A stretch of DNA of 16,174 nt, taken from NCBI GenBank assembly GCA_023424785.1, contig JAFADP010000107.1:1-16174 (forward strand), given 5' to 3'. Shown here one piece after another: positions 1 to 8,362 of the stretch; position 1 is the stretch's first letter, and every line of letters begins with the position of its first letter. Both the position numbers and the translations under genes were made by a program. The notes under the pieces were generated by a model that had not been told where the DNA came from, searched no databases, and saw only the letters and a list, made by a program, of their open reading frames with translations. Origin of the DNA: Bacillota bacterium (lineage in GTDB: Bacteria > Bacillota > Clostridia > Clostridiales > Clostridiaceae).

Positions 1-1493
1 CCAAAAGCCTCAGCTAATTTAACAAAATCAGTTTGTCTATTTAATGTAGTTTGTGAATATCTTCCCTCATAGAATATAGTTTGCCATTGTCTAACCATTC
101 CAAGAGCATTATTATTCATTATAATCATAACTATTGGTAACTTATTTGAAACAGCAGTTGCTATTTCATTGCAATTCATTCCAAAGCTTCCATCTCCAGC
201 TATATTTATAACTTTACATTCTGGCTTTCCAACTTGAGCACCTATACACGCACCTAGGCCATATCCCATAGTTCCAAGGCCACCAGATGAGATAAAAGTT
301 CTTGGTCTTCTAAACTTAAAATACTGTGCTGCCCACATTTGATGTTGACCTACCTCAGTACTAATTATTAAATTACCCTTATTCATCTTATTTAGCTTTT
401 CAAAAAGAAATTCTGGTGTTAAAACTTCAGATTCTCTTTGTATATTGTTAGCTTCTTTTATTGTTTCAATTTCGTTAATCCATTCATCATTTCTTTTTTC
501 ATCTACTGCTGAAATTAACTTTTGTAATATAAGTTTAGCATCTCCAATTAAAAAAGTATCTACTTTAACATTCTTATTTATTTCTGCTGGATCTACATCT
601 ATATGAATAATTTTTGCATTATCTATATCCTTAGGTCTTGCTAAAACTCTATCTGAGAATCTTGCACCTATTGCTATAAATAAATCACATTTAGTTGCTG
701 CAATATTAGATGCCTTTGTACCATGCATACCTATCATTCCTGTATAAAGAGGATGTTCACTATCTATATTTCCTTTTCCCATAAGTGTATTTGATACTGG
801 CGCACCTATTTTTTCTGCAAATTCAACTAATTCTTCTGATGCTTCTGCACTAATTATTCCACCACCTGCATAAATAAATGGTCGTTTAGATTTATTAATA
901 TAATCTATAACTTTTGAAAAAGCATCATCTGCTATGTATCTTATCTTCTTTTCTACAGTCTTTGGTGGTAAATATTCATAATTAGCTTTATTTGCTGTAA
1001 CATCTTTAGGTATATCTATTAATACAGGACCTGGTCTTCCTGATTGAGCTATATAAAAAGCCTCTCTTATAACTTCTTGTAACTTATTTACATCTTTAAC
1101 TATATAATTATGTTTTGTTACTGGCATTGTTATTCCTGTAATATCAACTTCCTGAAAACTATCTTTACCTAATAATGAACTTGCAACATTCCCTGTTATA
1201 GCTACCATAGGAATAGAATCCATATATGCAGTTGCTATTCCTGTAACTAAATTAGTAGCACCTGGACCTGATGTTGCTAAACATACTCCTACTTTTCCAG
1301 TTGCCCTAGCATAACCATCTGCTGCATGAGCTGCACCTTGTTCATGACAAGTTAATACATGATGAAGTTTATCAGAATACTTATATAATTCATCATATAT
1401 ATTTAAAACAGCTCCACCAGGATATCCAAATATAGTATCCACATTTTGATCAAGTAAAGACTTAATCAAAATTTCTGCTCCTGTCAATAACAT
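1..1493 (-). CDS. ilvB: Acetolactate synthase large (catalytic) subunit, 3' end cut by window edge
   Basis: Thiamine-diphosphate enzyme that condenses two pyruvates to 2-acetolactate (valine/leucine), or pyruvate with 2-oxobutyrate to 2-aceto-2-hydroxybutyrate (isoleucine). The reading frame is open from ATG at 1493 to the left edge, giving 497 residues. The family is usually about 550-570 residues, so roughly 60 C-terminal residues lie outside. Visible motifs are the N-terminal IFGYPGGAVL, the cofactor-activating Glu51 in TCHEQGAAHAADGYAR, SGPGATN, and the diphosphate/Mg-binding GDGSFGMN (GDG at about 433-435) followed by MNNNALGMVRQW. A strong GGGGG ribosome site sits 7 bases before the ATG. 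It is the last visible gene of the ilv-leu operon, set apart from ilvD by a hairpin, and far from its regulatory partner ilvN, which opens the operon. Identification is secure. Confidence 0.96.
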   Translation of the reverse strand, partial: MLLTGAEILIKSLLDQNVDTIFGYPGGAVLNIYDELYKYSDKLHHVLTCHEQGAAHAADGYARATGKVGVCLATSGPGATNLVTGIATAYMDSIPMVAITGNVASSLLGKDSFQEVDITGITMPVTKHNYIVKDVNKLQEVIREAFYIAQSGRPGPVLIDIPKDVTANKANYEYLPPKTVEKKIRYIADDAFSKVIDYINKSKRPFIYAGGGIISAEASEELVEFAEKIGAPVSNTLMGKGNIDSEHPLYTGMIGMHGTKASNIAATKCDLFIAIGARFSDRVLARPKDIDNAKIIHIDVDPAEINKNVKVDTFLIGDAKLILQKLISAVDEKRNDEWINEIETIKEANNIQRESEVLTPEFLFEKLNKMNKGNLIISTEVGQHQMWAAQYFKFRRPRTFISSGGLGTMGYGLGACIGAQVGKPECKVINIAGDGSFGMNCNEIATAVSNKLPIVMIIMNNNALGMVRQWQTIFYEGRYSQTTLNRQTDFVKLAEAF

Positions 1494-1516
1494 TAAATAA
1501 CCCCCTTTAATAGTAA

Positions 1517-1547
1517 AAAGCTAAGAGGAGACTGCTCCTCTAGCTTT
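1517..1547 (-). terminator. Stem-loop between ilvD and ilvB, terminator-like
   Basis: On the minus strand the arm AAAGCTAGAGGAG pairs with CTCCTCTTAGCTTT across a CAGT tetraloop. This gives about 13 base pairs with one bulged T, and the 3' arm runs into TTTTTAC. The U-tract is short and broken, so it may terminate only partly, or act as an mRNA processing or stability hairpin. It lies in a 71-base gap, whereas the other intergenic gaps in the operon are 0 to 34 bases. Whether it cuts ilvB transcription cannot be told from sequence alone. Confidence 0.65.
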
Positions 1548-1564
1548 AATTTTAAATTTATAAA

Positions 1565-3223
1565 CTATTTAAACACAGCTCCTGTACTTGCAGAACTTAC
1601 TAATTTAGCATATCTTGCTAAATATCCATCCTTAACTTTTGGTTCAACTGGCTTTAAGTTCTTTCTTCTTTCTTCTAACACTTCATCAGAAAGCTTAACA
1701 TCAAGTCTTCCTGTATTCATGTCTATAGAAATTATATCTCCGTCTTCAATTAATGCTATTGTTCCACCTTCTGCTGCTTCTGGTGATACGTGTCCAATTG
1801 AAGCTCCCTTTGTTGCTCCACTAAATCTTCCATCTGTTATAAGTGCAACATCTTTATCAAGACCCATTCCAGCTATAGCTGATGTTGGTGAAAGCATTTC
1901 TCTCATACCTGGACCACCTTTTGGTCCTTCATATCTTATAATTACTACATCACCAGGATTAATTTTCTTTCCTAATATTGCTTCTATAGCCTCTTCTTCT
2001 GAATTAAATACTCTTGCTGGACCTTCATGAACTAACATTTCAGGTGCAACAGCAGATCTCTTTACAACAGCTCCATCTGGTGCAAGATTTCCTCTAAGTA
2101 TTGCAATACCACCTGTTTGACTATATGGATCTTCTATATGTCTAACTACTTTATAATCCTTAACAGTTTTACCTTCTATATTTTCACCTTGAGTCTTACC
2201 TGTTGCTGTTATGCAATCAAGATGGATTAAATCTTTCTTTGAAAGTTCATTTATAACAGCTTGTATTCCACCTGCATAATATAAGTCTATTATATGAGTT
2301 TGTGATGCAGGTGCTAACTTACAAAGATTTGGTACCTTTGCTGAAATTTCATTTATTATATCTAAATTTATAGGTAATTTTGCTTCATTAGCAATAGCAG
2401 TTAAATGTAGAACTGAATTTGAAGAACATCCAAGTGCCATTTCTACTGATAAAGCATTTTCAATTGATTCTTTAGTTACTATATCTCTTGGCTTAATATC
2501 CTTTTCTAAAAGATTCATCACTGCCATACCTGCATGTTTTGCAAGTCTTATTCTTTCAGAATATACTGCTGGTATTGTACCATTTCCAGGTAAAGCCAAT
2601 CCTAAAACTTCAGCTAAACAATTCATTGAATTTGCAGTAAACATTCCTGAACATGAACCACAAGTTGGACAAGCATTATCTTCTAATTCTTTAAGATCAG
2701 CTTCAAGCATTGTTCCATTTTCATAAGCTCCAACCCCTTCAAAAACTGTAGTTAAAGAAACATCTGTATCCTTAAATCTACCTGGAAGCATTGGTCCTCC
2801 ACTTACTAAAACTGATGGTATATTTAGTCTTAATGCTGCCATCATCATTCCTGGAACTATTTTGTCACAGTTAGGAATAAATACTAAAGCATCAAAACCA
2901 TGAGCCTTAACCATACACTCTACTGTATCTGCAATAAGCTCTCTTGTTACTAAGGAATACTTCATTCCTTCATGTCCCATTGCTATACCATCACATACCC
3001 CTATAGTAGGAAATACTAATGGTGTACCTCCTGCCATTGTTACTCCTTTTTTAACACCTTCAACAATTTTATCTAAGTTAACGTGTCCTGGAATAATATC
3101 ATTTTGTGAAGTTACAACTCCAATTAATGGTCTTTCTAGTTCTTCCTCTGTTAATCCTGCCGCTTTAAATAGTGACCTATGAGGAGCTCTAGAAGGTCCC
3201 TTTTTTACTATATCACTTCTCAT
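1565..3223 (-). CDS. ilvD: Dihydroxy-acid dehydratase
   Basis: Iron-sulfur dehydratase that converts 2,3-dihydroxy-isovalerate or 2,3-dihydroxy-3-methylvalerate to the 2-oxo acids, the penultimate step to valine and isoleucine. It is full length at 552 residues, normal for bacterial IlvD. Visible motifs are PNCDKIVPGM (Cys119) and NACPTCGSCSGMFTANSMNC (Cys185, 188, 191), the cysteine-rich core of the ILVD/EDD family. The N-terminal stretch reads NDIIPGHVNL, the PGH form I associate with E. coli-like enzymes rather than the PCN form of plant-type [2Fe-2S] enzymes. Cluster type is therefore inferred, not shown. The ATG follows the leuB stop codon with no spacer, and its ribosome site AAGGGGA lies inside the end of leuB, so the two are probably translationally coupled. 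Confidence 0.97.
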   Translation of the reverse strand: MRSDIVKKGPSRAPHRSLFKAAGLTEEELERPLIGVVTSQNDIIPGHVNLDKIVEGVKKGVTMAGGTPLVFPTIGVCDGIAMGHEGMKYSLVTRELIADTVECMVKAHGFDALVFIPNCDKIVPGMMMAALRLNIPSVLVSGGPMLPGRFKDTDVSLTTVFEGVGAYENGTMLEADLKELEDNACPTCGSCSGMFTANSMNCLAEVLGLALPGNGTIPAVYSERIRLAKHAGMAVMNLLEKDIKPRDIVTKESIENALSVEMALGCSSNSVLHLTAIANEAKLPINLDIINEISAKVPNLCKLAPASQTHIIDLYYAGGIQAVINELSKKDLIHLDCITATGKTQGENIEGKTVKDYKVVRHIEDPYSQTGGIAILRGNLAPDGAVVKRSAVAPEMLVHEGPARVFNSEEEAIEAILGKKINPGDVVIIRYEGPKGGPGMREMLSPTSAIAGMGLDKDVALITDGRFSGATKGASIGHVSPEAAEGGTIALIEDGDIISIDMNTGRLDVKLSDEVLEERRKNLKPVEPKVKDGYLARYAKLVSSASTGAVFK

Positions 3224-4309
3224 TTATTGCATCCCCTTTTCTATCTTATCTATAACAACTTTAGTTATTTCTTCTGTTCCTACTAATTTCATTCCTTCGC
3301 TCATTATATCCCCAGTTCTATATCCATCTTCCAATGCTGATACAACTGCTCTTTCTATTAAATCTGCTTCATCATCTAAACCAAAACTATATCTTAGCAT
3401 CATTCCAGCTGAAAGAATTGTTGCAAGTGGATTTGCAATTCCTTTTCCAGCTATATCAGGTGCACTACCATGAATTGGTTCATACATACCAAAGCTATTT
3501 TCTCCTAGTGATGCTGATGGTAACATTCCTATAGAACCAGTAACCATACTAGCTTCATCTGATAGTATATCTCCAAACATATTTGATGTTATTATAACGT
3601 CAAATTGTCTTGGATCTCTTACCATTTGCATTGCTGCATTATCTATATATAAATGATTTAATTCTACTTCTGGATAATCTTTTGCTACATCTTCAACTAT
3701 TCTTCTCCATAATCTTGAACTTTCAAGTATATTAGCCTTATCAACTGATGTAACTTTTTTATTTCTCTTCATAGCTGCATCGAAACCTATCTTAGCTATT
3801 CTTCTTACTTCATCTTCATTATATTTTTCTGTATCATATGCTGCTGGAACTCCATTATCATCACAAGTTCCTCTTTCGCCAAAGTATATTCCACCAGTTA
3901 ATTCTCTAACAACTTGAATATCAATTCCATCTCCGATTATGCTATCTTTAAGTGGTGATGCATCCTTAAGTGGTGCATATAATAATGCTGGTCTTAAGTT
4001 ACAGTAAAGACCTAATCCACCTCTTAATCCTAATAAAGCTTGTTCTGGTCTAACTTTTGCTCTTGGATCATCCCATTTTGGTCCTCCAACTGCCCCAAGT
4101 AATACTGAATCAGATTTTCTACAAATTTCTAGAGTTTCTTCTGGTAACGGAGTACCAAATTTGTCTATGGCACAACCACCTGCTAGTACATATTCGTAAT
4201 CAAATCTATGACCAAACTTTTCTCCTACTGCATTTAAAACTTTTATTGCTCCATCTATAACTTCTGGACCTATTCCGTCCCCTGGAATAACTGCTATATT
4301 ATACTTCAT
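3224..4309 (-). CDS. leuB: 3-isopropylmalate dehydrogenase (probably also 3-methylmalate dehydrogenase)
   Basis: NAD-dependent oxidative decarboxylase. In leucine synthesis it acts on 3-isopropylmalate; with CimA in the same operon it would also oxidise 3-methylmalate to 2-oxobutyrate. The protein is 361 residues from the ATG at 4309. Motifs are IPGDGIGPEV (8-17), the substrate-binding LRGGLGLYCNLRP (about 95-107), Tyr142 in TGGIYFGERG, Lys191 in SVDKANIL, and the metal-binding aspartates in YIDNAAMQMV and NMFGDILSDEAS. A TTG at 4324 would add five residues (MGVIK), but the GGGGG ribosome site is correctly spaced for the ATG at 4309 and too close to the TTG, so the ATG is preferred. It follows leuD by 21 bases and abuts ilvD. 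Confidence 0.96.
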   Translation of the reverse strand: MKYNIAVIPGDGIGPEVIDGAIKVLNAVGEKFGHRFDYEYVLAGGCAIDKFGTPLPEETLEICRKSDSVLLGAVGGPKWDDPRAKVRPEQALLGLRGGLGLYCNLRPALLYAPLKDASPLKDSIIGDGIDIQVVRELTGGIYFGERGTCDDNGVPAAYDTEKYNEDEVRRIAKIGFDAAMKRNKKVTSVDKANILESSRLWRRIVEDVAKDYPEVELNHLYIDNAAMQMVRDPRQFDVIITSNMFGDILSDEASMVTGSIGMLPSASLGENSFGMYEPIHGSAPDIAGKGIANPLATILSAGMMLRYSFGLDDEADLIERAVVSALEDGYRTGDIMSEGMKLVGTEEITKVVIDKIEKGMQ

Positions 4310-4330
4310 TTTGATAACCCCCAATAATAC

Positions 4331-4822
4331 CTATTTATTCTTTGTTCTTATATATCCTGCTAATCCATTGTTGTCAATAATATTTTGCATAAAAGCTGGG
4401 AATGGTTCCCCTTGGTATTCTTCATTTTTAGTTAAATTTATTATTAAGCCAGTTGAAAAATCAACTTCTAACTTATCTCCTGCATTGATTGCATCAACTG
4501 CTTCTTCACATTCAATTATAGGTAGTCCTATATTTATAGAATTTCTGTAGAATATTCTTGCGAAAGTTTTTGCTATTACACAACTTACTCCAGATGCCTT
4601 AATAGCTATAGGAGCATGTTCTCTTGATGAACCACATCCAAAGTTCTTATTAGCAACTATTATATCTCCTTCTTCAACATTTTTAACAAAATCTGCATCT
4701 ATATCTTCCATACAGTGTGCTGCTAATTCACTATGAACTGATGTATTTAAGTATCTTGCTGGTATTATAACGTCTGTATCTACATTATCTCCGTATTTAA
4801 AAACTTTTCCTGTTACTTTCAT
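4331..4822 (-). CDS. leuD: 3-isopropylmalate/citramalate dehydratase small subunit
   Basis: Small subunit of the aconitase-family isomerase that shifts the hydroxyl group of 2-isopropylmalate; here it should also process (R)-citramalate through citraconate. At 163 residues it is the short LeuD type found in clostridia and archaea, rather than the roughly 200-residue enterobacterial form. Motifs are GDNVDTDVIIPARYL (11-25) and the substrate-binding loop FGCGSSREHAP (61-71), then IAKTFARIFYRNSINIGLP. An AGGGGGAA ribosome site precedes the ATG. The gene lies 13 bases after leuC, its heterodimer partner. Confidence 0.95.
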   Translation of the reverse strand: MKVTGKVFKYGDNVDTDVIIPARYLNTSVHSELAAHCMEDIDADFVKNVEEGDIIVANKNFGCGSSREHAPIAIKASGVSCVIAKTFARIFYRNSINIGLPIIECEEAVDAINAGDKLEVDFSTGLIINLTKNEEYQGEPFPAFMQNIIDNNGLAGYIRTKNK

Positions 4823-4835
4823 ATTAATATTCCCC

Positions 4836-6095
4836 CTATACTAATTCTGGATCTGTTATCTTTCCTGTAATTGCTGATGCTGCTGCAACTGCTGGACTTG
4901 CTAGGTAAACCTCAGATTCAACGTGACCCATTCTTCCTACAAAGTTTCTGTTAGTAGTTGAAACACATCTTTCTCCAGCTGCTAGTATTCCCATGTGTCC
5001 TCCTAAACATGGTCCACAAGTTGGTGTAGAGAAAACTGCTCCTGCTTCAATTATGTCTTTAACTATTCCTTCTTCTAAAGCCTGAAGATATATTTTTTGA
5101 GTTCCTGGTATTACTATACATCTAACTCCCTTAGCAACCTTTTTACCTTTAAGAATATCTCTAGCTACTCTTAAGTCAGAAATTCTACCATTTGTACAAG
5201 ATCCTATAACAACTTGATCAATCTTAACTTCTCCAACATCATCTATTGTTCTTGTGTTATCTGGTAGATGTGGGAATGAAACTGTTGGTCTTAATGTACT
5301 TAAATCAATTTCTATAACTTGATCATATTCTGCATCTTCGTCAGCTTCATACTTCTTCCATTCTCTTTGAGCATGTTCTTTTAAATATTCTTCTGTTTTT
5401 TCATCAACTGGGAATATACCATTCTTTCCACCAGCTTCTATAGCCATATTTGCCATAGTAAATCTATCATCCATTGTTAGATATTTTAATCCATCACCTA
5501 CAAATTCCATTGATTTGTATAATGCACCATCAACACCTATAAGTCCTATAATGTGTAGTATAATATCTTTTCCACTTACCCATTTTGCAGGCTTATTTTT
5601 AAGTACAAATTTAATAGCTGATGGAACCTTAAACCAACATTGTCCTGTAGCCATACCTGCAGCCATATCTGTAGATCCTATTCCTGTTGAGAAAGCTCCT
5701 AATGCTCCATAAGTACAAGTATGTGAGTCAGCTCCTATAACTACATCTCCTGCTACAACAAGTCCTTTTTCTGGTAATAGACAGTGTTCTATTCCCATTT
5801 CTCCTACTTCAAAGAAGTTTTCTATACCCTTTTCTGCAGCAAATTCTCTAATGTATTTAACTTGTTCTGCAGCTTTTATATCTTTATTTGGAGTAAAATG
5901 GTCTGGAACTATTGCTATTCTTGATTTATTAAATACACCTTCTTTTCCAAACTTATTAAATTCATTTACTGCTACTGGAGTTGTAATATCATTCCCTAAT
6001 ACTAAATCAAGATTTGCTTCAATTAATTGTCCTGCTTTTACGCTTTCTAAACCAGCATGTGCAGCTAATATTTTTTGTGTCATTGTCATTCCCAT
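4836..6095 (-). CDS. leuC: 3-isopropylmalate/citramalate dehydratase large subunit
   Basis: Catalytic [4Fe-4S] subunit of the LeuCD isomerase. It has 419 residues, the length of the clostridial/archaeal LeuC type. The three cluster cysteines are seen as Cys300 in GSCTNGR and Cys360 and Cys363 in TPTCGPCLGG. GADSHTCTYGALGAFSTGIG (121-140) is the other family signature. The start is slightly uncertain: ATG codons stand at 6095, 6089 and 6083 (MGMTM). The AGGGG ribosome site is 10 bases before the first, and GGGA within the coding start could serve the third. It follows cimA by 14 bases. Because the operon has cimA and no visible leuA, its dedicated role may be citramalate to 3-methylmalate conversion, with leucine synthesis as a second use. 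Confidence 0.95.
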   Translation of the reverse strand: MGMTMTQKILAAHAGLESVKAGQLIEANLDLVLGNDITTPVAVNEFNKFGKEGVFNKSRIAIVPDHFTPNKDIKAAEQVKYIREFAAEKGIENFFEVGEMGIEHCLLPEKGLVVAGDVVIGADSHTCTYGALGAFSTGIGSTDMAAGMATGQCWFKVPSAIKFVLKNKPAKWVSGKDIILHIIGLIGVDGALYKSMEFVGDGLKYLTMDDRFTMANMAIEAGGKNGIFPVDEKTEEYLKEHAQREWKKYEADEDAEYDQVIEIDLSTLRPTVSFPHLPDNTRTIDDVGEVKIDQVVIGSCTNGRISDLRVARDILKGKKVAKGVRCIVIPGTQKIYLQALEEGIVKDIIEAGAVFSTPTCGPCLGGHMGILAAGERCVSTTNRNFVGRMGHVESEVYLASPAVAAASAITGKITDPELV

Positions 6096-6109
6096 TCTTA
6101 ATCATCCCC

Positions 6110-7711
6110 TTAAAAATATGTTCTTACTTTTTTTTCTATGTCTTTTAGCAATTTATATTCTATAGAATCTACTAAAGCTATCCAGCTTGCTTGAATAACA
6201 TCTCTAGATACACCAACTGTACTCCAATTTTCTACTCCATCTGTAGATTCTATTAATACTCTAACTTTTGCCTTTGTAGCACTCTCAGAATCTAAAACTC
6301 TTACTTTATAATCAACAAGTCTTACATCCTTAAGTTGAGGATAAAATACCTCTAATGCTTTTCTTAATGCTTTGTCTAATGCATTTACTGGTCCATCACC
6401 TTCTGATGCACTAATTTGCTCTTTTCCATCAACTGTTATATTTATAATAACTGAAGAACTAGGTTCTTCTTGATTTTTAGACCATTGTTCAGCAAAAACC
6501 TTAAAATGTTTTAAATCAAAAAATGGTCTATATTTACCTATAGTTTTTCTTATTACAAGTTCTACAGTTCCCTCTGCACCTTCAAATTGATATCCTTCGT
6601 ATTCTAATTGTTTCAATTTATCCGTAATTTTTTGTATTTCCGCACTTTCTTTTGGAATACCTGGAAATATCTTTTTAACTTCTGAATATATTGTGCTCTT
6701 ACCACTAACCTCTGAAATTAAAAATCTTCTCTTATTACCTACACTTTCAGGAACAATATGCTCATAAGACTTTGGTGTCTTACATACTGCATCTATATGC
6801 ATACCTCCTTTATGTGCAAATGCTGCTCCCCCTACATATGGTGCTTGATCTTTTAAGACTATGTTAGATATCTCTGATATAAATCTAGCAACAGTTGTTA
6901 ATTTAGATAAATTTTCTTCTTCTACAACTGAATAATTTAGCTTTAACATAAGAGTAGGAATTATAGCACTTAGATTTGCATTACCACATCTTTCTCCAAG
7001 TCCTATAAATGTTCCTTGAACATGATTAGCACCAGCCTGTACTGCTACTACTGAATTTGCAATTGCCATACCAATATCGTCATGACAATGTATTCCTATG
7101 TTAATGCCTTCTATATTTTTAACTACATCCTTAACTATCTCTTCAATTTCATTCGGTAAAGTCCCTCCATTGGTATCACATAAAACCAACGTTGTTGCTC
7201 CTGCCTCTTTAGCTACTTTTAAAGTTTGAAGTGCATAAGCTTTATTTTCTTTGTATCCATCAAAAAAATGCTCTGCATCAAAAATGACTTCTTTATCTTT
7301 TATTGCTAAATACTCTATTGTATCTTTAATCATTGATAAATTTTCTTCTAGTGTTGTCTTTAAAATATCTGTAACTTGAAAATCCCACGACTTTCCGAAA
7401 ATTACAGTTACTTTAGTATCAGCTAATAATATGTTTTTTATATTATTATCTTCATTAACTTTAATTTTAGGTCTTCTAGTAGAACCAAAAGCCGCTATTT
7501 TTGCATTTTTTAATTCTATATTTTTTATTTGTTTAAAAAATTCCATGTCCTTTGGGTTTGATCCAGGATTTCCAGCTTCTATATAAGCTACTCCCATATC
7601 ATCTAAAACCTTAACTATTTTTAGTTTATCTTCCAATGAAAATGAAATTCCTTGTCCTTGTGCTCCGTCTCTTAAGGTTGAATCAAATATATTCACTTTT
7701 TTTTGCCCCAA
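6110..7711 (-). CDS. cimA: (R)-citramalate synthase, DRE-TIM metallolyase family
   Basis: Condenses pyruvate with acetyl-CoA to citramalate, the entry to the threonine-independent isoleucine route. The TIM barrel begins FDSTLRDGAQGQGISFSLED, and the GAQG wording plus AGNPGSNPKD is typical of the long citramalate synthase family, not of LeuA, which usually reads GEQ(S/A)PG. Metal ligands are in HCHDDIG (His208, His210), with GLGERCGNANL at about 237-247 and a C-terminal LeuA-type allosteric domain from about residue 395. Length is 533, as expected. The start is a TTG at 7711 with GGGGG 8 bases upstream. A GTG at 7696 with GGGG 9 bases upstream is a rival start that would shorten it by five residues. 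2-isopropylmalate synthase activity cannot be ruled out by sequence alone, but CimA is the better call. Confidence 0.9.
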   Translation of the reverse strand: MGQKKVNIFDSTLRDGAQGQGISFSLEDKLKIVKVLDDMGVAYIEAGNPGSNPKDMEFFKQIKNIELKNAKIAAFGSTRRPKIKVNEDNNIKNILLADTKVTVIFGKSWDFQVTDILKTTLEENLSMIKDTIEYLAIKDKEVIFDAEHFFDGYKENKAYALQTLKVAKEAGATTLVLCDTNGGTLPNEIEEIVKDVVKNIEGINIGIHCHDDIGMAIANSVVAVQAGANHVQGTFIGLGERCGNANLSAIIPTLMLKLNYSVVEEENLSKLTTVARFISEISNIVLKDQAPYVGGAAFAHKGGMHIDAVCKTPKSYEHIVPESVGNKRRFLISEVSGKSTIYSEVKKIFPGIPKESAEIQKITDKLKQLEYEGYQFEGAEGTVELVIRKTIGKYRPFFDLKHFKVFAEQWSKNQEEPSSSVIINITVDGKEQISASEGDGPVNALDKALRKALEVFYPQLKDVRLVDYKVRVLDSESATKAKVRVLIESTDGVENWSTVGVSRDVIQASWIALVDSIEYKLLKDIEKKVRTYF

Positions 7712-7745
7712 AAAAACACCCCCTTAAAATAAGGCTTATTGCTTT

Positions 7746-8267
7746 TTACAATTCCTCAAAGCATTTATCATATTTTCTTATTATCTGATTTCCTCTTTGA
7801 AGGGCTGTCACTCCTGTTCTAGCCAGCTCCTCAATTCCATATTCATCTAAAAGATTTAATAATGCTGAAATTTTTTCTTCATCACCTGTAATTTCTATTG
7901 TTAATGTATCTGGTGATATATCTATTATTTTACTTCTGAATATTTGAACAATACCTGTTATTTCTGACCTTTTTTCTTTAGGCGCTTTTACCTTAATAAG
8001 TACTAACTCTCTATATACAGATTCTTCCGGTTTAAGAACTATAACTTTTATAACATCTTCAAGCTTGTTTAATTGTTTTTTTACTTGTTCTAAAACATCA
8101 TCATCTCCAACTACTGCAATAGTCATTCTTGATATGCTACTATCATCAGTTCTACCAGCTGTTAAACTATCAATATTAAAGCCTCTTCTTGAAAATAATC
8201 CTGATATTCTACTTAACACTCCTGAAGAATTTTTCACCAAAACTGATAACAAGAATCTTTCTTTCAT
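7746..8267 (-). CDS. ilvN: Acetolactate synthase small (regulatory) subunit
   Basis: Regulatory partner of IlvB that stimulates activity and confers valine feedback inhibition. The protein is 173 residues: an N-terminal ACT domain (about 4-80) and a C-terminal small-subunit domain (about 85-165). The loop VKNSSGVLSRISGLFSRRGF keeps the Asn (13) and Gly (16) that match the valine-binding Asn11/Gly14 of E. coli IlvH, so feedback control is probably retained. An AAGGGGGG ribosome site precedes the ATG. It is the first gene after the T-box leader and lies 34 bases before cimA. Having the small subunit lead and the large subunit close the operon is unlike the usual adjacent ilvBN order. The symbol ilvH would serve equally well. 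Confidence 0.95.
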   Translation of the reverse strand: MKERFLLSVLVKNSSGVLSRISGLFSRRGFNIDSLTAGRTDDSSISRMTIAVVGDDDVLEQVKKQLNKLEDVIKVIVLKPEESVYRELVLIKVKAPKEKRSEITGIVQIFRSKIIDISPDTLTIEITGDEEKISALLNLLDEYGIEELARTGVTALQRGNQIIRKYDKCFEEL

Positions 8268-8321
8268 ATTTATGCCCCCCTTTTGTTTTAGATTACACTA
8301 TTTTTAAATAATAAAATGTAT

Positions 8322-8362
8322 AAAAAAACCCACCCTTAATGATACACATCATAAGAAGTGGG
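8322..8362 (-). terminator. Leader terminator of the ilv-leu operon
   Basis: On the minus strand CCCACTTCTTATGA pairs with TCATTAAGGGTGGG: 14 positions with two mismatches and two G-U pairs, closing a small TGTG-type loop. The 3' arm is followed at once by seven T residues (8322-8328). It lies 55 bases before the ilvN ATG and would stop transcription before the first gene. This is the expected output switch of the T-box leader. Confidence 0.85.

Noticed and set aside
1719..2030. Plus-strand open frame of 103 codons opposite ilvD
   Set aside because: It lies wholly inside a clear IlvD gene on the other strand, has no ribosome site, and its residues show no recognisable family; the same holds for the other plus-strand frames opposite leuB, leuC, ilvN, glmM and ade.
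5851..6165. Plus-strand open frame overlapping the leuC start and cimA end
   Set aside because: It is antisense to the start of leuC and end of cimA, both well supported. Low GC makes long antisense frames common here.
7727..7739. AATAAG-C-CTTATT palindrome between ilvN and cimA
   Set aside because: A one-base centre cannot form a stable RNA loop, there is no U-tract, and it overlaps the approach to the cimA ribosome site.
8281..8351. Short leader ORF on the minus strand (MMCIIKGGFFYT...) with two Ile codons, starting inside the terminator stem
   Set aside because: No ribosome binding site precedes it, it begins within the hairpin, and the T-box already explains control. A ribosome-attenuation leader peptide is not supported.
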